NCBI RefSeq assembly: GCF_014694455.1
Contig: NZ_JAAUWT010000007.1
Coordinates: forward strand, 124,001-188,000
Reading direction: 5' to 3'
DNA length: 64,000 bases
From: Vibrio sp. S9_S30
Lineage (GTDB): Bacteria; Pseudomonadota; Gammaproteobacteria; Enterobacterales; Vibrionaceae
Shown: piece by piece, positions 52,029-61,674 of the stretch
Numbering within the stretch: position 1 is the first letter of the stretch
How the letters are laid out: every line of letters starts with the position of its first letter
Translations under genes and position numbers: made by a program
Notes under the pieces: model-generated
The model's input: only the letters and a program-made list of their open reading frames with translations
Databases searched by the model: none
Told to the model about the DNA's origin: nothing

Positions 52029-53330
52029 ATGATCATGGTCGAATTGTTAGTAGTCCTGCTCTTTATTTATTTAGGAGCAAGAATTGGAGGCATCGGCATT
52101 GGCTTTGCGGGTGGTACGGGTGTCGTTGCGTTAACCATGGGGCTGGGTGTCCCAGCGGGCAATATTCCTGTCGATGTTATATTGATTATTGCATCGGTCA
52201 TTACAGCGATTGCGGCCATGCAAGTGGCAGGTGGCATGGACTGGCTGGTCGATATGGCAGAGCAGTTTCTTAGAAAGAACCCAAAACACATTACCTTTTA
52301 TGCCCCAGTGGTGACCTACCTAATGACCCTGTTAGCCGGAACGGGGCATACCGCTTTCTCCACACTCCCTGTGATTGCAGAAGTGGCCAAAGAGCAAGGT
52401 GTACGCCCATCACGCCCACTTTCCATCGCTGTTGTCGCCTCTCAAATCGCCATTACCGCTTCGCCTATTTCAGCGGCGGTGGTGTTTTTCTCTGGCATTC
52501 TAGAACCACTGGGCGTGGACTACCTAACATTGCTCGCGGTGTGTATCCCAACGACGTTCGTTGCCTGCATGGTGGGCGCATTTGTGTCTAACTTCTTAGG
52601 CTGCGATCTGAAAGAGGAGCCTATTTATCAAGATCGCTTGGCGAAAGGGCTGATCAAAATGCAAGGTTCGAAGAAGCGTGAAATCTTGCCTACGGCAAAA
52701 ACCTCCGTCTCTATCTTCGTTGTGGCCATCATCGCTGTTGTCGCCTACGCCACCATGATTTCAAACACTATCGGTTTAATTGAGAACCCAGCGATTGGTC
52801 GAAACCAAGCCATTATGGCGTTAATGTTGACCGCGGCCACAGCCATTGTGATGATCACCAACATCGATGCTTCAAACATTGCCAACGCCGCAACGTTTAA
52901 ATCCGGCATGAGCGCATGCGTTTGTGTGCTGGGTGTGGCTTGGCTTGGTGATACCTTCGTCTCAAGTCACATCGACCAAATCAAAGATCTGTCGGCTCAC
53001 ATTCTTGAGCAATACCCATGGATGCTGGCCATTACCCTATTCTTTGCATCGATGTTGCTGTACTCGCAAGGCGCAACCACTACAGCATTGATGCCCGCCG
53101 CATTGGCGATTGGCGTTGCACCATTAACCGCGGTGGCTTCGTTTGCTGCGGTCAGCGCTTTGTTCGTACTGCCAACCTACCCAACGCTATTGGCCGCAGT
53201 CGAAATGGATGACACCGGATCCACTCGAATTGGGCAATGGGTGTTCAATCACCCTTTCTTCATTCCTGGGGTAGTCACCATTGCCACCGCTGTTGCTTTA
53301 GGCTTTGCCTTGGGGGGTATGATTATTTAA
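52029..53330 (+). CDS. dcuA: C4-dicarboxylate antiporter DcuA
   Basis: Exchanges aspartate, fumarate or succinate across the inner membrane. About 433 residues, ten or more helices. LLFIYLGARIGGIGIGFAGG near the start, MQVAGGMDWLV, SQIAITASPISAAVV, and FILPTYPTL-like FVLPTYPTLLAAVEMDDTG at the end match DcuA rather than DcuB. ATG 52029 follows an AAGGTG site; a GTG at 52020 also opens the frame. Follows aspA as in E. coli; a terminator-like hairpin between them suggests partial coupling. Confidence 0.93.
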   Translation: MIMVELLVVLLFIYLGARIGGIGIGFAGGTGVVALTMGLGVPAGNIPVDVILIIASVITAIAAMQVAGGMDWLVDMAEQFLRKNPKHITFYAPVVTYLMTLLAGTGHTAFSTLPVIAEVAKEQGVRPSRPLSIAVVASQIAITASPISAAVVFFSGILEPLGVDYLTLLAVCIPTTFVACMVGAFVSNFLGCDLKEEPIYQDRLAKGLIKMQGSKKREILPTAKTSVSIFVVAIIAVVAYATMISNTIGLIENPAIGRNQAIMALMLTAATAIVMITNIDASNIANAATFKSGMSACVCVLGVAWLGDTFVSSHIDQIKDLSAHILEQYPWMLAITLFFASMLLYSQGATTTALMPAALAIGVAPLTAVASFAAVSALFVLPTYPTLLAAVEMDDTGSTRIGQWVFNHPFFIPGVVTIATAVALGFALGGMII

Positions 53331-53349
53331 TCATGAACTAAATTTGGAA

Positions 53350-53374
53350 AGGAGCGCACTGCGCTCCTTTTTTT
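53350..53374 (+). terminator. dcuA terminator
   Basis: GGAGCGCA/TGCGCTCC stem followed by seven T residues. Confidence 0.9.
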
Positions 53375-53456
53375 CTATCGCTAAACACTGATATGATGAA
53401 ACTTATTGTGCCTCTATCAGGTCTGATAAGGTATTCATTTTTTGACAAGTAACGTA

Positions 53457-55241
53457 ATGAAAACTCTGCGATCATTTTTATATTGGCTGATATTGAGTGT
53501 GTGGTTGACCGCTCCAGCGTATGCTGAATTGTTTTCGAACAATGCTCAAAAGTTTACGCCCAGCTTTGAAAGCTCCCCAAATCAATTCGTCCCCGTAGAC
53601 GAAGCCTTCCCATTTAACTTTTTCCAAGACAATGATCGTATCCGCCTTGAGTGGAAGGTCAAAGATGAATACTACCTATATCAAGAGCGTATTTCGGTTT
53701 CCGCTAAGGGGGCAGAAATAGGTTCGATTGAAATGCGAGACGGTCAACCGTACAAAGATGAATTTTTCGGCGATGTCAACATCTATGTCTCTCCGCTCAC
53801 CGTTACCGTACCGCTGATATCCGCATCGGAAAACGCAATACTGGAAGTCCGCTATCAAGGTTGTGCCAAAGCAGGATTCTGTTACCCACCTGAGATTCGC
53901 ACGGTTCCCATTTCAGCGTTGACTTCCACTGGTGGATCGGCCCCGACTGCCGCAGAAACAACACCTCGCGATAACCCAACGATTTCGCAATCACAAGAAT
54001 CGGGCTTTGCAGACAAATTAGCCAACAGCTGGTGGACACCATTGCTGTTCTTTGCTTTGGGTGTGGGGTTAGCGTTTACACCCTGTGTTCTGCCGATGTA
54101 CCCCATTCTGACCAGTATTGTCTTAGGTGGCGGTCAAATCTCTCAAAAGCGTGCGCTTGGTTTGTCGTTTGTGTACGTTCAAGGGATGGCACTCACCTAT
54201 ACGATTCTGGGCTTGGTCGTTGCGTCTGCTGGGCTTCAATTCCAAGCCGCCATGCAGCACCCCTATGTTCTGATTGGTTTGAGTGTGCTGTTTATCGCTC
54301 TGTCCGCGTCCATGTTTGGAGCCTACACTCTTCAATTACCAAGCGGCATTCAAACTTGGCTCAATAACCTCAGCAACAAGCAACAAGGTGGCAGCAACGC
54401 CGGCGTGTTTGCCATGGGGGCAATTTCGGGTTTAGTGTGCTCACCTTGTACCACCGCTCCGCTGTCTGGTGCGCTTTTGTATGTTGCTCAGAGCGGCGAC
54501 ATGCTCACAGGTGGCGTCGCTTTGTATGCCTTAGCCTTAGGAATGGGCATTCCGCTTATTGCGGTCGCCGTTTTCGGTAACAAGCTTCTGCCAAGAGCGG
54601 GAGGGTGGATGGATCGCATTAAAGTGATGTTCGGATTCATTTTGCTTGCCGCGCCCATTTTCCTCCTCGAACGTATTCTGCCAGAGCTCTGGACTCAGAT
54701 TATGTGGTCGCTGCTCGGGTTAGCCGCATTTGGCTGGCTTTACCACGTGAAAAACAGCTTGCCCTTTGGGGGTTGGAAGCAAAGCGCAGTCGGTATTATT
54801 GCCATGTTGGGGATTGTCGCGTCTGCGCAACCTATTGTCGCTCAGTGGTGGAACCCATCTTCCGTTGCCCAAGCTGAGCCAACCGTAGCGTTCAAACGCA
54901 TCAAAAACCTGACAGAGCTTCAAACTGAGCTGGAAGCGGCTAAACAGGCAGGGAAACCCGTGATGTTGGATTTCTACGCCGACTGGTGTGTCGCGTGTAA
55001 AGAATTTGAAAAATACACCTTTCACACCCCAGAAGTCGAAGCCAAACTGAAAGGCTACGTATTACTTCAAGCCGATGTGACGAAAAGCCTACCCGAAGAC
55101 ATTCAATTACTGCAAAAACTCGAAGTATTGGGCTTACCGACCATTGAGTTTTGGGATGCCAATGGGGAATATTTGCCCAATGCGCGCCTCACCGGCTTTA
55201 TGCCTGCCGAGCCATTTCTTGCGCACCTAAACGCATTGTAA
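53457..55241 (+). CDS. dsbD: Thiol:disulphide interchange protein DsbD
   Basis: Passes electrons from cytoplasmic thioredoxin to periplasmic DsbC/DsbE. About 594 residues: signal peptide, periplasmic alpha domain with the Cys pair in [10 protein letters not shown], eight-helix beta domain with Cys in [10 protein letters not shown] and [12 protein letters not shown], and a C-terminal thioredoxin gamma domain with [11 protein letters not shown] use ATG 53457 (clean signal peptide). Follows dcuA, as in E. coli (dcuA-cutA-dsbD) but without cutA. Confidence 0.95.
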   Translation: MKTLRSFLYWLILSVWLTAPAYAELFSNNAQKFTPSFESSPNQFVPVDEAFPFNFFQDNDRIRLEWKVKDEYYLYQERISVSAKGAEIGSIEMRDGQPYKDEFFGDVNIYVSPLTVTVPLISASENAILEVRYQGCAKAGFCYPPEIRTVPISALTSTGGSAPTAAETTPRDNPTISQSQESGFADKLANSWWTPLLFFALGVGLAFTPCVLPMYPILTSIVLGGGQISQKRALGLSFVYVQGMALTYTILGLVVASAGLQFQAAMQHPYVLIGLSVLFIALSASMFGAYTLQLPSGIQTWLNNLSNKQQGGSNAGVFAMGAISGLVCSPCTTAPLSGALLYVAQSGDMLTGGVALYALALGMGIPLIAVAVFGNKLLPRAGGWMDRIKVMFGFILLAAPIFLLERILPELWTQIMWSLLGLAAFGWLYHVKNSLPFGGWKQSAVGIIAMLGIVASAQPIVAQWWNPSSVAQAEPTVAFKRIKNLTELQTELEAAKQAGKPVMLDFYADWCVACKEFEKYTFHTPEVEAKLKGYVLLQADVTKSLPEDIQLLQKLEVLGLPTIEFWDANGEYLPNARLTGFMPAEPFLAHLNAL

Positions 55242-55265
55242 GCACGGCGATAAAAAGAACACTTC

Positions 55266-55299
55266 AATGTGGGCCCTATTTTCGGGCTCACATTTTTTT
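55266..55299 (+). terminator. dsbD terminator
   Basis: AATGTGGGCCC/GGGCTCACATT stem followed by seven T residues; separates dsbD from the pgt-like genes. Confidence 0.85.
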
Positions 55300-55367
55300 G
55301 TTTCATTTCTGTTAAAAGCTCAAATTTTCAACATAATAATCCCAATGGTGTAACTGAGTTTTTTATC

Positions 55368-56705
55368 ATGAAGCGGATTATTTGCACATTGTGCTTAAGC
55401 GTTGGGTGGCTGTTTTTCCCGTGGGCAATGGCCAACAATTTAGCCGCAGCTAACAATATAGCCAAGACCAACACCATCGCTGCGGCAGACAATATAACTG
55501 TGACAGACAATATAACTGTGGCAGACAATATAGCTGTGACCACCATCACCGCGACCGACAAGATTCGTTCCAACGACATCGTGGTGCTCACATCATTCCC
55601 GGAAAGCTTTTACTCTCCGATTCGAGAGGCATTTAAGGCAAAATACCCCGACATTCGCCTTCGCTTTATCAACAAAAAAACACCCGCACTAATGGCGCAC
55701 CTAGAACAGCGTCGAAACCCAAATGCCGACCTCATTTGGCTCAGTTCACCCGATGCGATGGCTCAGCTGGCCATGGCGGGTTTTATCCAGCAAAGCCATA
55801 CCTTTGCGTGGTCGCAGTTTGGCTTTTTTTGGAATACCGAGCGGCTTGAACAGATCAATCTCCCCACTCCCACCAGCTGGGAAGTGATCACCTCTGACAG
55901 TTTCCAATATCAGGTGGCCATGAGCGCGCCTTCTCGTTCCGGCACGAATCATCTGGTTATCGAGCTCATCTTGCAGCAATACGGCTGGAAAGAAGGGTGG
56001 AAACTGCTGCTAAAGCTTGGGGGAAACCTAAGCACCATTACTGCGCGCAGTTTTGGCGTGCGTGAAGGCATTTTAAGGCAACGCTTTACTGTTGCCCCTG
56101 TGGTCGATTTTTTCTATCGCAGCGCGTTGGCCAACCAAGCACCTGTTGGGTTCTATCCCTTCCCCAACTCACCACTGATTCCGGCACAAATCGGCATCAT
56201 CAAACAGTCACCGTCTAACCCAACACGCCATATTTTTGTCGATTTCATCTTGTCTGATGAGGGGCAAGCTTTACTTAGTCAACCCAACATCAATCGCATT
56301 CCTTTTAAGATCGGGGTCGAAATGGCGCAAAAAAGTGGTACTTCAGCCTTCAACAGCGAGCTTTCAGCGCGCCGTTACCACACTGTAAACGCCCTTTTCG
56401 ACCAATGGATCACCGGCCGACTGGATGCGTTACATCGATTTTGGACGATGTGGAATCACCTCCAGCAATACCCTCTCACTTCATCGCAACAACAAACGCT
56501 AAACGAAACGTGGGCATCGATTAGCCAGATTCCGGTTGAAGAAGGTGTCGCCTCTGATCCGACTCTCAATCAGAAGCTGAGTAGCGTACACCGTTACGAA
56601 GACTTTTATCAGAGAATAACGGAGCAATGGCAATCACAAATGAATGCTGAACTTGAGGCCGCCATCGCCGAATTGGAGCAGCTTTCTCGTGAGGTTTCAC
56701 CATGA
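55368..56705 (+). CDS. pgtC: PgtC-like periplasmic signalling protein (binding-protein fold)
   Basis: About 445 residues. In Salmonella, PgtC works with PgtB to sense phosphoglycerate. Signal peptide MKRIICTLCLSVGWLFFPWAMA, then a six-unit hexapeptide repeat (see separate entry), then an extracellular solute-binding family-1 domain starting IVVLTSFPESFYSPIREAFKAKYP. The segment SAPSRSGTNHLVIE and TARSFGVREG closely match SSPSRSGTTHLTVE and TERSFGVPDG of the transport binding protein at 60.2 kb. A helical C-terminal extension (last ~90 residues) could contact the kinase. Frame open from 55269, but ATG 55368 gives the signal peptide. Overlaps pgtB by 4 nt. Confidence 0.8.
   Translation: MKRIICTLCLSVGWLFFPWAMANNLAAANNIAKTNTIAAADNITVTDNITVADNIAVTTITATDKIRSNDIVVLTSFPESFYSPIREAFKAKYPDIRLRFINKKTPALMAHLEQRRNPNADLIWLSSPDAMAQLAMAGFIQQSHTFAWSQFGFFWNTERLEQINLPTPTSWEVITSDSFQYQVAMSAPSRSGTNHLVIELILQQYGWKEGWKLLLKLGGNLSTITARSFGVREGILRQRFTVAPVVDFFYRSALANQAPVGFYPFPNSPLIPAQIGIIKQSPSNPTRHIFVDFILSDEGQALLSQPNINRIPFKIGVEMAQKSGTSAFNSELSARRYHTVNALFDQWITGRLDALHRFWTMWNHLQQYPLTSSQQQTLNETWASISQIPVEEGVASDPTLNQKLSSVHRYEDFYQRITEQWQSQMNAELEAAIAELEQLSREVSP
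55431..55538 (+). repeat. Six tandem 18-bp units in the pgtC-like gene
   Basis: In-frame units at 55431, 55449, 55467, 55485, 55503 and 55521 encode ANNLAA, ANNIAK, TNTIAA, ADNITV, TDNITV and ADNIAV. The last three differ by one or two bases (GCAGACAATATAACTGTG type), indicating recent duplication. They form the start of the mature protein. Confidence 0.9.
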
Positions 56706-58702
56706 AAAAACGACACAGTATCGCGCTCAGAATTTTTGCTCTGTTTATGGCACTGGGTTGCCTTGCCATTGTGATGGTCGTCTCTAACGTCGTCACACTT
56801 CAACACCTCGCCACCTCCTCAGAAACGTGGGGGCAAAAACAACTCCCCATCATGGTTGCCGCAGCCAAGTTTGCGGAATTGGGGGGGCAGATCACGACAG
56901 ACGCCACTAATTTGGCATTGGCAAAATCCACCAGTGCGCTACAAGAGGCCAATCAGAGTTTACAAAATACGCTACCCAAGCTGAACAGTTTAGACCCGCA
57001 AAAGCTGTCTCCAAAACATCATCAAGAAATGCAACGGCTTGCGGCTGAGCTCAAAGAAAACATCCAAAAAATCTACGCCAATACGGAACAAAAATTACTG
57101 ATTCAAGAACGCCAGCAACAACTGCGGCAACAGCTCTACTGGACACAAATTGATTTTGTCGATGAAGCCATCCCACTCACAGAAGAAAGCCAGTTCAATC
57201 TCGGGCTATTGATGGACAAGCTAGAGAAAAGTCAGGTGTTATCTCAGTCGGAATTTGCGTCGCTACGCTTTGAGAGCAACAGCCAGAGCCAGCTTTTGAA
57301 GTTGGAAGCCGATGTGAACTTAGTGCTTGATCTGCTGCAACGTGTTTCTCTGTTTTCAAGCCAAACCGATATACTGGCAGCGCAAAGCATGATCGATGAA
57401 ACCATGGTGACCATTCATCAACAGATCCGCGCCCTAAAGCCGCTCCCTAGCACCGTAACCATTCGTCAGATCGCGTCGCAGCTCAATGACCATGTGACGG
57501 GGAACAATACCCCCATTCAGCGAGCATTGAGAGTCTTGTCCCTCGATGAAGGTAACCAAGAACTGCTGGCTCAAAATCAGGCACTGATTCAAAGCATTCG
57601 CCAGTTTATCTCTGAAGCCGTGCGCGAAGCCGAAGTGCAGGCAACTGACACCGCGAACAGTATTACCCATATTGTGAATACCAGCCGAACACAGCTCAAT
57701 ATCACCATTGGCATCATTGCCATACTGACGGTATTTGTCGCTTTGTATCTTAGAAATCAGCTCCTCAATCGGTTGGCAACCGTGCTTCGCAGCATGAGGC
57801 ATTTGGCGCAAGGAGAATTGCAAACGCCCTTACAAATCGCCGGACAAGATGAGGTGGCGTCATTAGCGCACGCCACCAATGTCTTCAACCAAACCGCGAA
57901 ACAGCTCCGGCAACGCACCAGTGCACTGGAAGAGAAAAACCACCAGCTATTGGATGAGATAGAACAGCGCCAGCAAGCCGAAAACAACTTAAAAGAAACG
58001 CAAGAAGAGCTGGTTCAAGCCGCCAAACTGGCGGTACTCGGGCAACTGACCTCCGGTATCGTGCATGAATTTAGTCAGCCTCTAGCGGCCATCCGTTCGA
58101 ATAGTTACCTCGCGTCGCAATACCTCAACAAACAGCAATTCGAACAAGCTCAAGAAAAGCTAGAACGCATTGATCGAATTACCGACAGAACAACAAAACT
58201 CTGCCAACACCTTAAGTCTTTTGCCCGCAAAACCGATGATGTAACTCAAAGAACCTACGTACATAAAGCCGTTATCAACGCCATCGATTTATTCACAGAC
58301 AGCCTGCCAGAGGATTGGATAACCATCGACATTTCAACCGAATTATGCGTTCGCGCCAACGAAATACGACTGGAACAAGTTTTGGTCAACGCCATCAGCA
58401 ACAGCTTAGATGCCATTCAACAACGGCTGAACGATGATGAATTTCATCCCACCCTTTCCATTACAGCCCATCCCTCGACCGACTGGGTTAACCTGTGTAT
58501 TACCGATAATGGGTGCGGTATGACTCAAGAACAAATCGAACAAATCTTTGAACCTTTCTTCACCACAAAAGAAGTGGGAAAGGGCTTAGGACTTGGGATG
58601 TCGATAACACATAACATCATTCAAGATTTCGGCGGCACCATCTTTGTGCAGTCGGAAATAAATAAGGGAACGGAGGTCATGGTATGTCTCAAACCCATGT
58701 AA
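56702..58702 (+). CDS. pgtB: PgtB-like sensor histidine kinase
   Basis: Inner-membrane kinase, 666 residues (Salmonella PgtB is of similar length). Helix 1 about residues 8-32; a long periplasmic, largely helical domain (about 33-330); helix 2 about 335-355 (ITIGIIAILTVFVALYL); HAMP; coiled coil (about 400-440); DctB-type HisKA with the phospho-His at 455 in GIVHEFSQPLAAIRSN; HATPase with NAISNSLDA, DNGCGM and GKGLGLGMSI. Overlaps pgtC by 4 nt and pgtA by 19 nt, so the three are translated as a unit. Confidence 0.88.
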   Translation: MKKRHSIALRIFALFMALGCLAIVMVVSNVVTLQHLATSSETWGQKQLPIMVAAAKFAELGGQITTDATNLALAKSTSALQEANQSLQNTLPKLNSLDPQKLSPKHHQEMQRLAAELKENIQKIYANTEQKLLIQERQQQLRQQLYWTQIDFVDEAIPLTEESQFNLGLLMDKLEKSQVLSQSEFASLRFESNSQSQLLKLEADVNLVLDLLQRVSLFSSQTDILAAQSMIDETMVTIHQQIRALKPLPSTVTIRQIASQLNDHVTGNNTPIQRALRVLSLDEGNQELLAQNQALIQSIRQFISEAVREAEVQATDTANSITHIVNTSRTQLNITIGIIAILTVFVALYLRNQLLNRLATVLRSMRHLAQGELQTPLQIAGQDEVASLAHATNVFNQTAKQLRQRTSALEEKNHQLLDEIEQRQQAENNLKETQEELVQAAKLAVLGQLTSGIVHEFSQPLAAIRSNSYLASQYLNKQQFEQAQEKLERIDRITDRTTKLCQHLKSFARKTDDVTQRTYVHKAVINAIDLFTDSLPEDWITIDISTELCVRANEIRLEQVLVNAISNSLDAIQQRLNDDEFHPTLSITAHPSTDWVNLCITDNGCGMTQEQIEQIFEPFFTTKEVGKGLGLGMSITHNIIQDFGGTIFVQSEINKGTEVMVCLKPM

Positions 58703-60027
58703 TACTGGTGGAAGACGATAAAGAACTCAGAGAAAGCCTGAGTGAAATTCTAGAAATGAACGGCATGACCGTCACTGCCTTTGCTTCTGCCGACAAGGCG
58801 CTCCCCTGTATTCAATATAATGCCAATAGCATTGTTGTTTCAGACATCAGAATGCCCAACATGAATGGCATGACATTCTTACAACACTTACAACAGCTCG
58901 ATTCAGAATTGCCTGTCATTCTGATTTCGGGTCATGCGGACATCGAAACCGCCTTGCAATGCATTAAACAAGGTGCCTTTGATTTTGTCGAAAAACCTCT
59001 CCGGCCAGAGCACCTTATCGAGCTGACAACCAAAGCCATTCAGCATCGCGCCCTCACACTAGAAAACCGACGGCTGAAACAAAGAAACCCTCGTAGCATC
59101 ACATTGGACGAACTGCTCATCGGCGAATCCGATTCTATGCAAAAACTCAAAAGCCGCTTAATGACGCTTGCCAATGCCGACGTCAATATTGTGATCAACG
59201 GAGAAACAGGCACTGGCAAAGAAAAAATCGCCCGTACCTTACACAGCCAATCTAGGCGCAGTGCCAAACCTTTTGTCGCCATTAACTGCGGTGCCATGCC
59301 AGAAAACCTCATTGAATCCGAGTTGTTTGGCCATGAAGCGGGCAGCTTTACGGGAGCCAGTAAGAAGCGAATCGGCAAAATTGAGTACGCCTCTGGCGGC
59401 ACGTTATTTTTGGATGAAATTGAAAGTATGCCACTATCCGCCCAAATCCGTTTACTTCGCGTCATTCAAGAAGGCGAATTAGAGCGGGTGGGCAGTAATC
59501 AAATCGTTAAGGTCGATTTAAAAGTTCTCTCCGCCTCAAAAGATGATTTGTTCAACCTATCGCAGCGAGGCGACTTTCGGCAAGACTTGTATTACCGCCT
59601 TAACGTTGCGACCTTAGACATTCCACCACTGAGGGAGCGGAAAGCCGACATTCCAATGTTACTTGGGCATTTCATTCATGATGCAGAAAAACGCCTAGGG
59701 CAGAAAGCCCCCCCTCTGACCCCTTTGCACTTTCAGCACCTAATGTCCCACGATTGGCCAGGTAATGTGCGAGAGCTAATGAACGAAACGGATCGCATTG
59801 TTTTGGGTATATCCGATCTGATCGTCACCAGTAACCATCAAGAGTGCCACAGCTTGGCACACCAGATGACGCAATTTGAATTTTCCGTCCTTCACCATAC
59901 GTTGATTCAATTTGATGGGCATATTGGAGCGACAGCGGAACATTTGGATATTCCACGCAAAAATCTGTACTTAAGAATGAAGAAGTTAGGACTGAAGAAA
60001 GAAGATTATGTTTTACCCGAAGAGTAG
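58684..60027 (+). CDS. pgtA: PgtA-like sigma-54-dependent response regulator
   Basis: 447 residues. Receiver domain (phospho-Asp54 in VVSDIRMPN, acidic EDD at 10-12, Lys in VEKPLRP); AAA+ domain with Walker A GETGTGKEK, Walker B GTLFLDEIES, sensor RGDFRQDLYYRLNV; C-terminal Fis-type helix-turn-helix (TAEHLDIPRKNLYLRMKKLG). The sigma-54-contact loop reads GSFTGA rather than GAFTGA. The stop codon lies inside a strong dyad that could be its own binding site. DctD/PgtA group. Confidence 0.88.
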   Translation: MSQTHVILVEDDKELRESLSEILEMNGMTVTAFASADKALPCIQYNANSIVVSDIRMPNMNGMTFLQHLQQLDSELPVILISGHADIETALQCIKQGAFDFVEKPLRPEHLIELTTKAIQHRALTLENRRLKQRNPRSITLDELLIGESDSMQKLKSRLMTLANADVNIVINGETGTGKEKIARTLHSQSRRSAKPFVAINCGAMPENLIESELFGHEAGSFTGASKKRIGKIEYASGGTLFLDEIESMPLSAQIRLLRVIQEGELERVGSNQIVKVDLKVLSASKDDLFNLSQRGDFRQDLYYRLNVATLDIPPLRERKADIPMLLGHFIHDAEKRLGQKAPPLTPLHFQHLMSHDWPGNVRELMNETDRIVLGISDLIVTSNHQECHSLAHQMTQFEFSVLHHTLIQFDGHIGATAEHLDIPRKNLYLRMKKLGLKKEDYVLPEE

Positions 60028-60045
60028 GTCATTGATGACCTACTC
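60022..60045. promoter_or_regulatory. 24-bp dyad, candidate PgtA-like activator site
   Basis: GAGTAGGTCAT-TG-ATGACCTACTC: perfect 11-bp arms, overlapping the pgtA stop. Its centre is about 103-117 bp upstream of the sigma-54-like promoter elements, the usual place of an enhancer site. No T-run follows, so a terminator is less likely. Confidence 0.55.
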
Positions 60046-60135
60046 ACAGATCACATTCGTCTCCATTTGACACATCGCCAGAAACCAAAAAATCATAACC
60101 AGCTGAAATTAATGAAATTAACCATCAGTTAACAT

Positions 60136-60151
60136 TGGCATAACATTTGTA
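60136..60151 (+). promoter_or_regulatory. Sigma-54-like promoter before the ABC transporter
   Basis: TTGGCAT-AACAT-TTGTA: -24 GG and -12 G are correctly spaced; the -12 element is GT in place of GC. Predicted start about 60162, 70 nt before the binding-protein gene. Confidence 0.55.
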
Positions 60152-60231
60152 CTATTAACGATAGGTTATTGCGTACATTCGCAAGTAACCCGCACATGGA
60201 TAACCCTACGTTGATAAAAATGGAGTGCACA

Positions 60232-61572
60232 ATGAAACATGGAATCAAACTGCTCACACTAACCAGCGCAATGATATTTGCAATGGGCAGTGCATCCGCT
60301 TGGGCAATGTCAGATAAAAACTTGGTGATCGTCACCTCGTTTTCCAACGATGTGACCGACGTTTACAAAAAAGCGTTTGAAAAAAAATACCCTAACGTAA
60401 AAGTCGAAATCTTAAAGAAAAAGACCACATCGGGTATTAAATACCTACAAGAAACCGCTGCACGAAACAGCTCCGACATTTTTTGGGCATCGGCACCCGA
60501 TGCATTCGAAGTATTAAAAGACAATGACTTACTCGCACAATACCAATCGTCGATCACGGGCATTCCTGAAAAAGTAGGGTCTTTTCCTATCCACGATCCC
60601 GACGGTTACTACAAGGGGTTTGCGCTTTCCGGCTACGGCATGATGTGGAATGAACGTTACATGAAAGCCAAAAAGCTCCCAATTCCTCAAGAGTGGGAAG
60701 ATCTCGCGGACCCGGTTTATCACAAGCATGTGGGCATGTCTTCCCCCTCTCGCTCAGGGACAACCCACCTAACCGTAGAAGCCATTCTGCAAGGAAAAGG
60801 CTGGGAAGAGGGCTGGGCGACCATGAAAGCCATTTCAGGTAACTTCCGCGTAGTGACCGAACGCAGCTTCGGTGTGCCTGACGGGGTAAACAGCGGCTCG
60901 TTTGGTGTGGGTATCGTGATTGACTTCTTTGGTCTGTCATCGAAAGCAACCGGATTCCCTGTCGACTTCCGTTACCCAACGGTGACAGCACTTGTCCCTG
61001 CCAACGTCGGTAAGATCAAAAATGCACCAAACCAAGAAGCAGCAGGAGCCTTTATTGATTTCCTCCTGTCCGACGAAGGGCAAGAACTCTTACTCGATAA
61101 AGGGATTCAGCGCTTACCCGTTAACCCAAATGTCTACAGCAAAACGCCTGAAGGGTTCCCAAACCCATTTACGGGTCAAAAGCTTGGAACGGTAGACTTT
61201 GATCTGAACCTATCCAAATCTCGCTACAACGTGGTCAACAGTTTATTCGATGTCATGATCACCTACCGCATGGATGAATTGCGCAAAGCAACAAAAGCAA
61301 TTCAAGATGCAGAAACAAAAGCCAAAGCTCAAAGCAACGCCAAAGCTCTGGAGTTGGTTGCCCAAGCAAAAGCTCTGATCAATGAAATGCCGATTACGGC
61401 GGAAGAAGCCAGCAACCCCGAGTTTGCCGGTATCTTCACGAAAAAGCGCAAGAAGAAAACCGACAAAGTCGGCGCTCGTCAGGCCGAAATAGAGCAAGCT
61501 TGGGATAAAAAAGTCGTCACTAACTACGACAAAGCAAAAGCGCTTGCGGAACAAGCAATGGATATGCTGTAA
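60232..61572 (+). CDS. ABC-transporter substrate-binding protein (AfuA/FbpA-like family 1)
   Basis: 446 residues. Signal peptide MKHGIKLLTLTSAMIFAMGS-ASAWA, then a family-1 binding fold beginning LVIVTSFSNDVTDVYKKAFEKKYP. It is a paralogue of the PgtC-like protein. Generic annotation would be iron(III)-binding, but related AfuA proteins bind hexose phosphates, and the pgt neighbours favour a phosphorylated ligand. The last ~90 residues are Lys/Ala-rich helix (KAQSNAKALELVAQAKALIN; FTKKRKKKTDKVG), an extension not usual in FbpA. The ATG at 60232 has a GGAG site; the frame is open to 60169. Confidence 0.85.
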   Translation: MKHGIKLLTLTSAMIFAMGSASAWAMSDKNLVIVTSFSNDVTDVYKKAFEKKYPNVKVEILKKKTTSGIKYLQETAARNSSDIFWASAPDAFEVLKDNDLLAQYQSSITGIPEKVGSFPIHDPDGYYKGFALSGYGMMWNERYMKAKKLPIPQEWEDLADPVYHKHVGMSSPSRSGTTHLTVEAILQGKGWEEGWATMKAISGNFRVVTERSFGVPDGVNSGSFGVGIVIDFFGLSSKATGFPVDFRYPTVTALVPANVGKIKNAPNQEAAGAFIDFLLSDEGQELLLDKGIQRLPVNPNVYSKTPEGFPNPFTGQKLGTVDFDLNLSKSRYNVVNSLFDVMITYRMDELRKATKAIQDAETKAKAQSNAKALELVAQAKALINEMPITAEEASNPEFAGIFTKKRKKKTDKVGARQAEIEQAWDKKVVTNYDKAKALAEQAMDML

Positions 61573-61614
61573 GCCTTTTCCACTCTACAACATCTGATTC
61601 CCCCACTTGTAGGT

Positions 61615-61651
61615 CAGCACCACGTCATTGCGTGGTGCTGGGGGGATTTTT
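61615..61651 (+). terminator. Hairpin between binding-protein and permease genes
   Basis: CAGCACCAC/GTGGTGCTG stem, extended by CCCCC (61600 region)/GGGGG, followed by ATTTTTAT. Likely partial terminator or RNA-stabilising stem giving more binding protein than permease. Confidence 0.65.
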
Positions 61652-61674
61652 ATCTCAAGAACATGGAGTTTCTT

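Noticed and set aside
55431..55538. 18-bp tandem repeats as a CRISPR array
   Set aside because: Repeats are contiguous, in frame and lack spacers.
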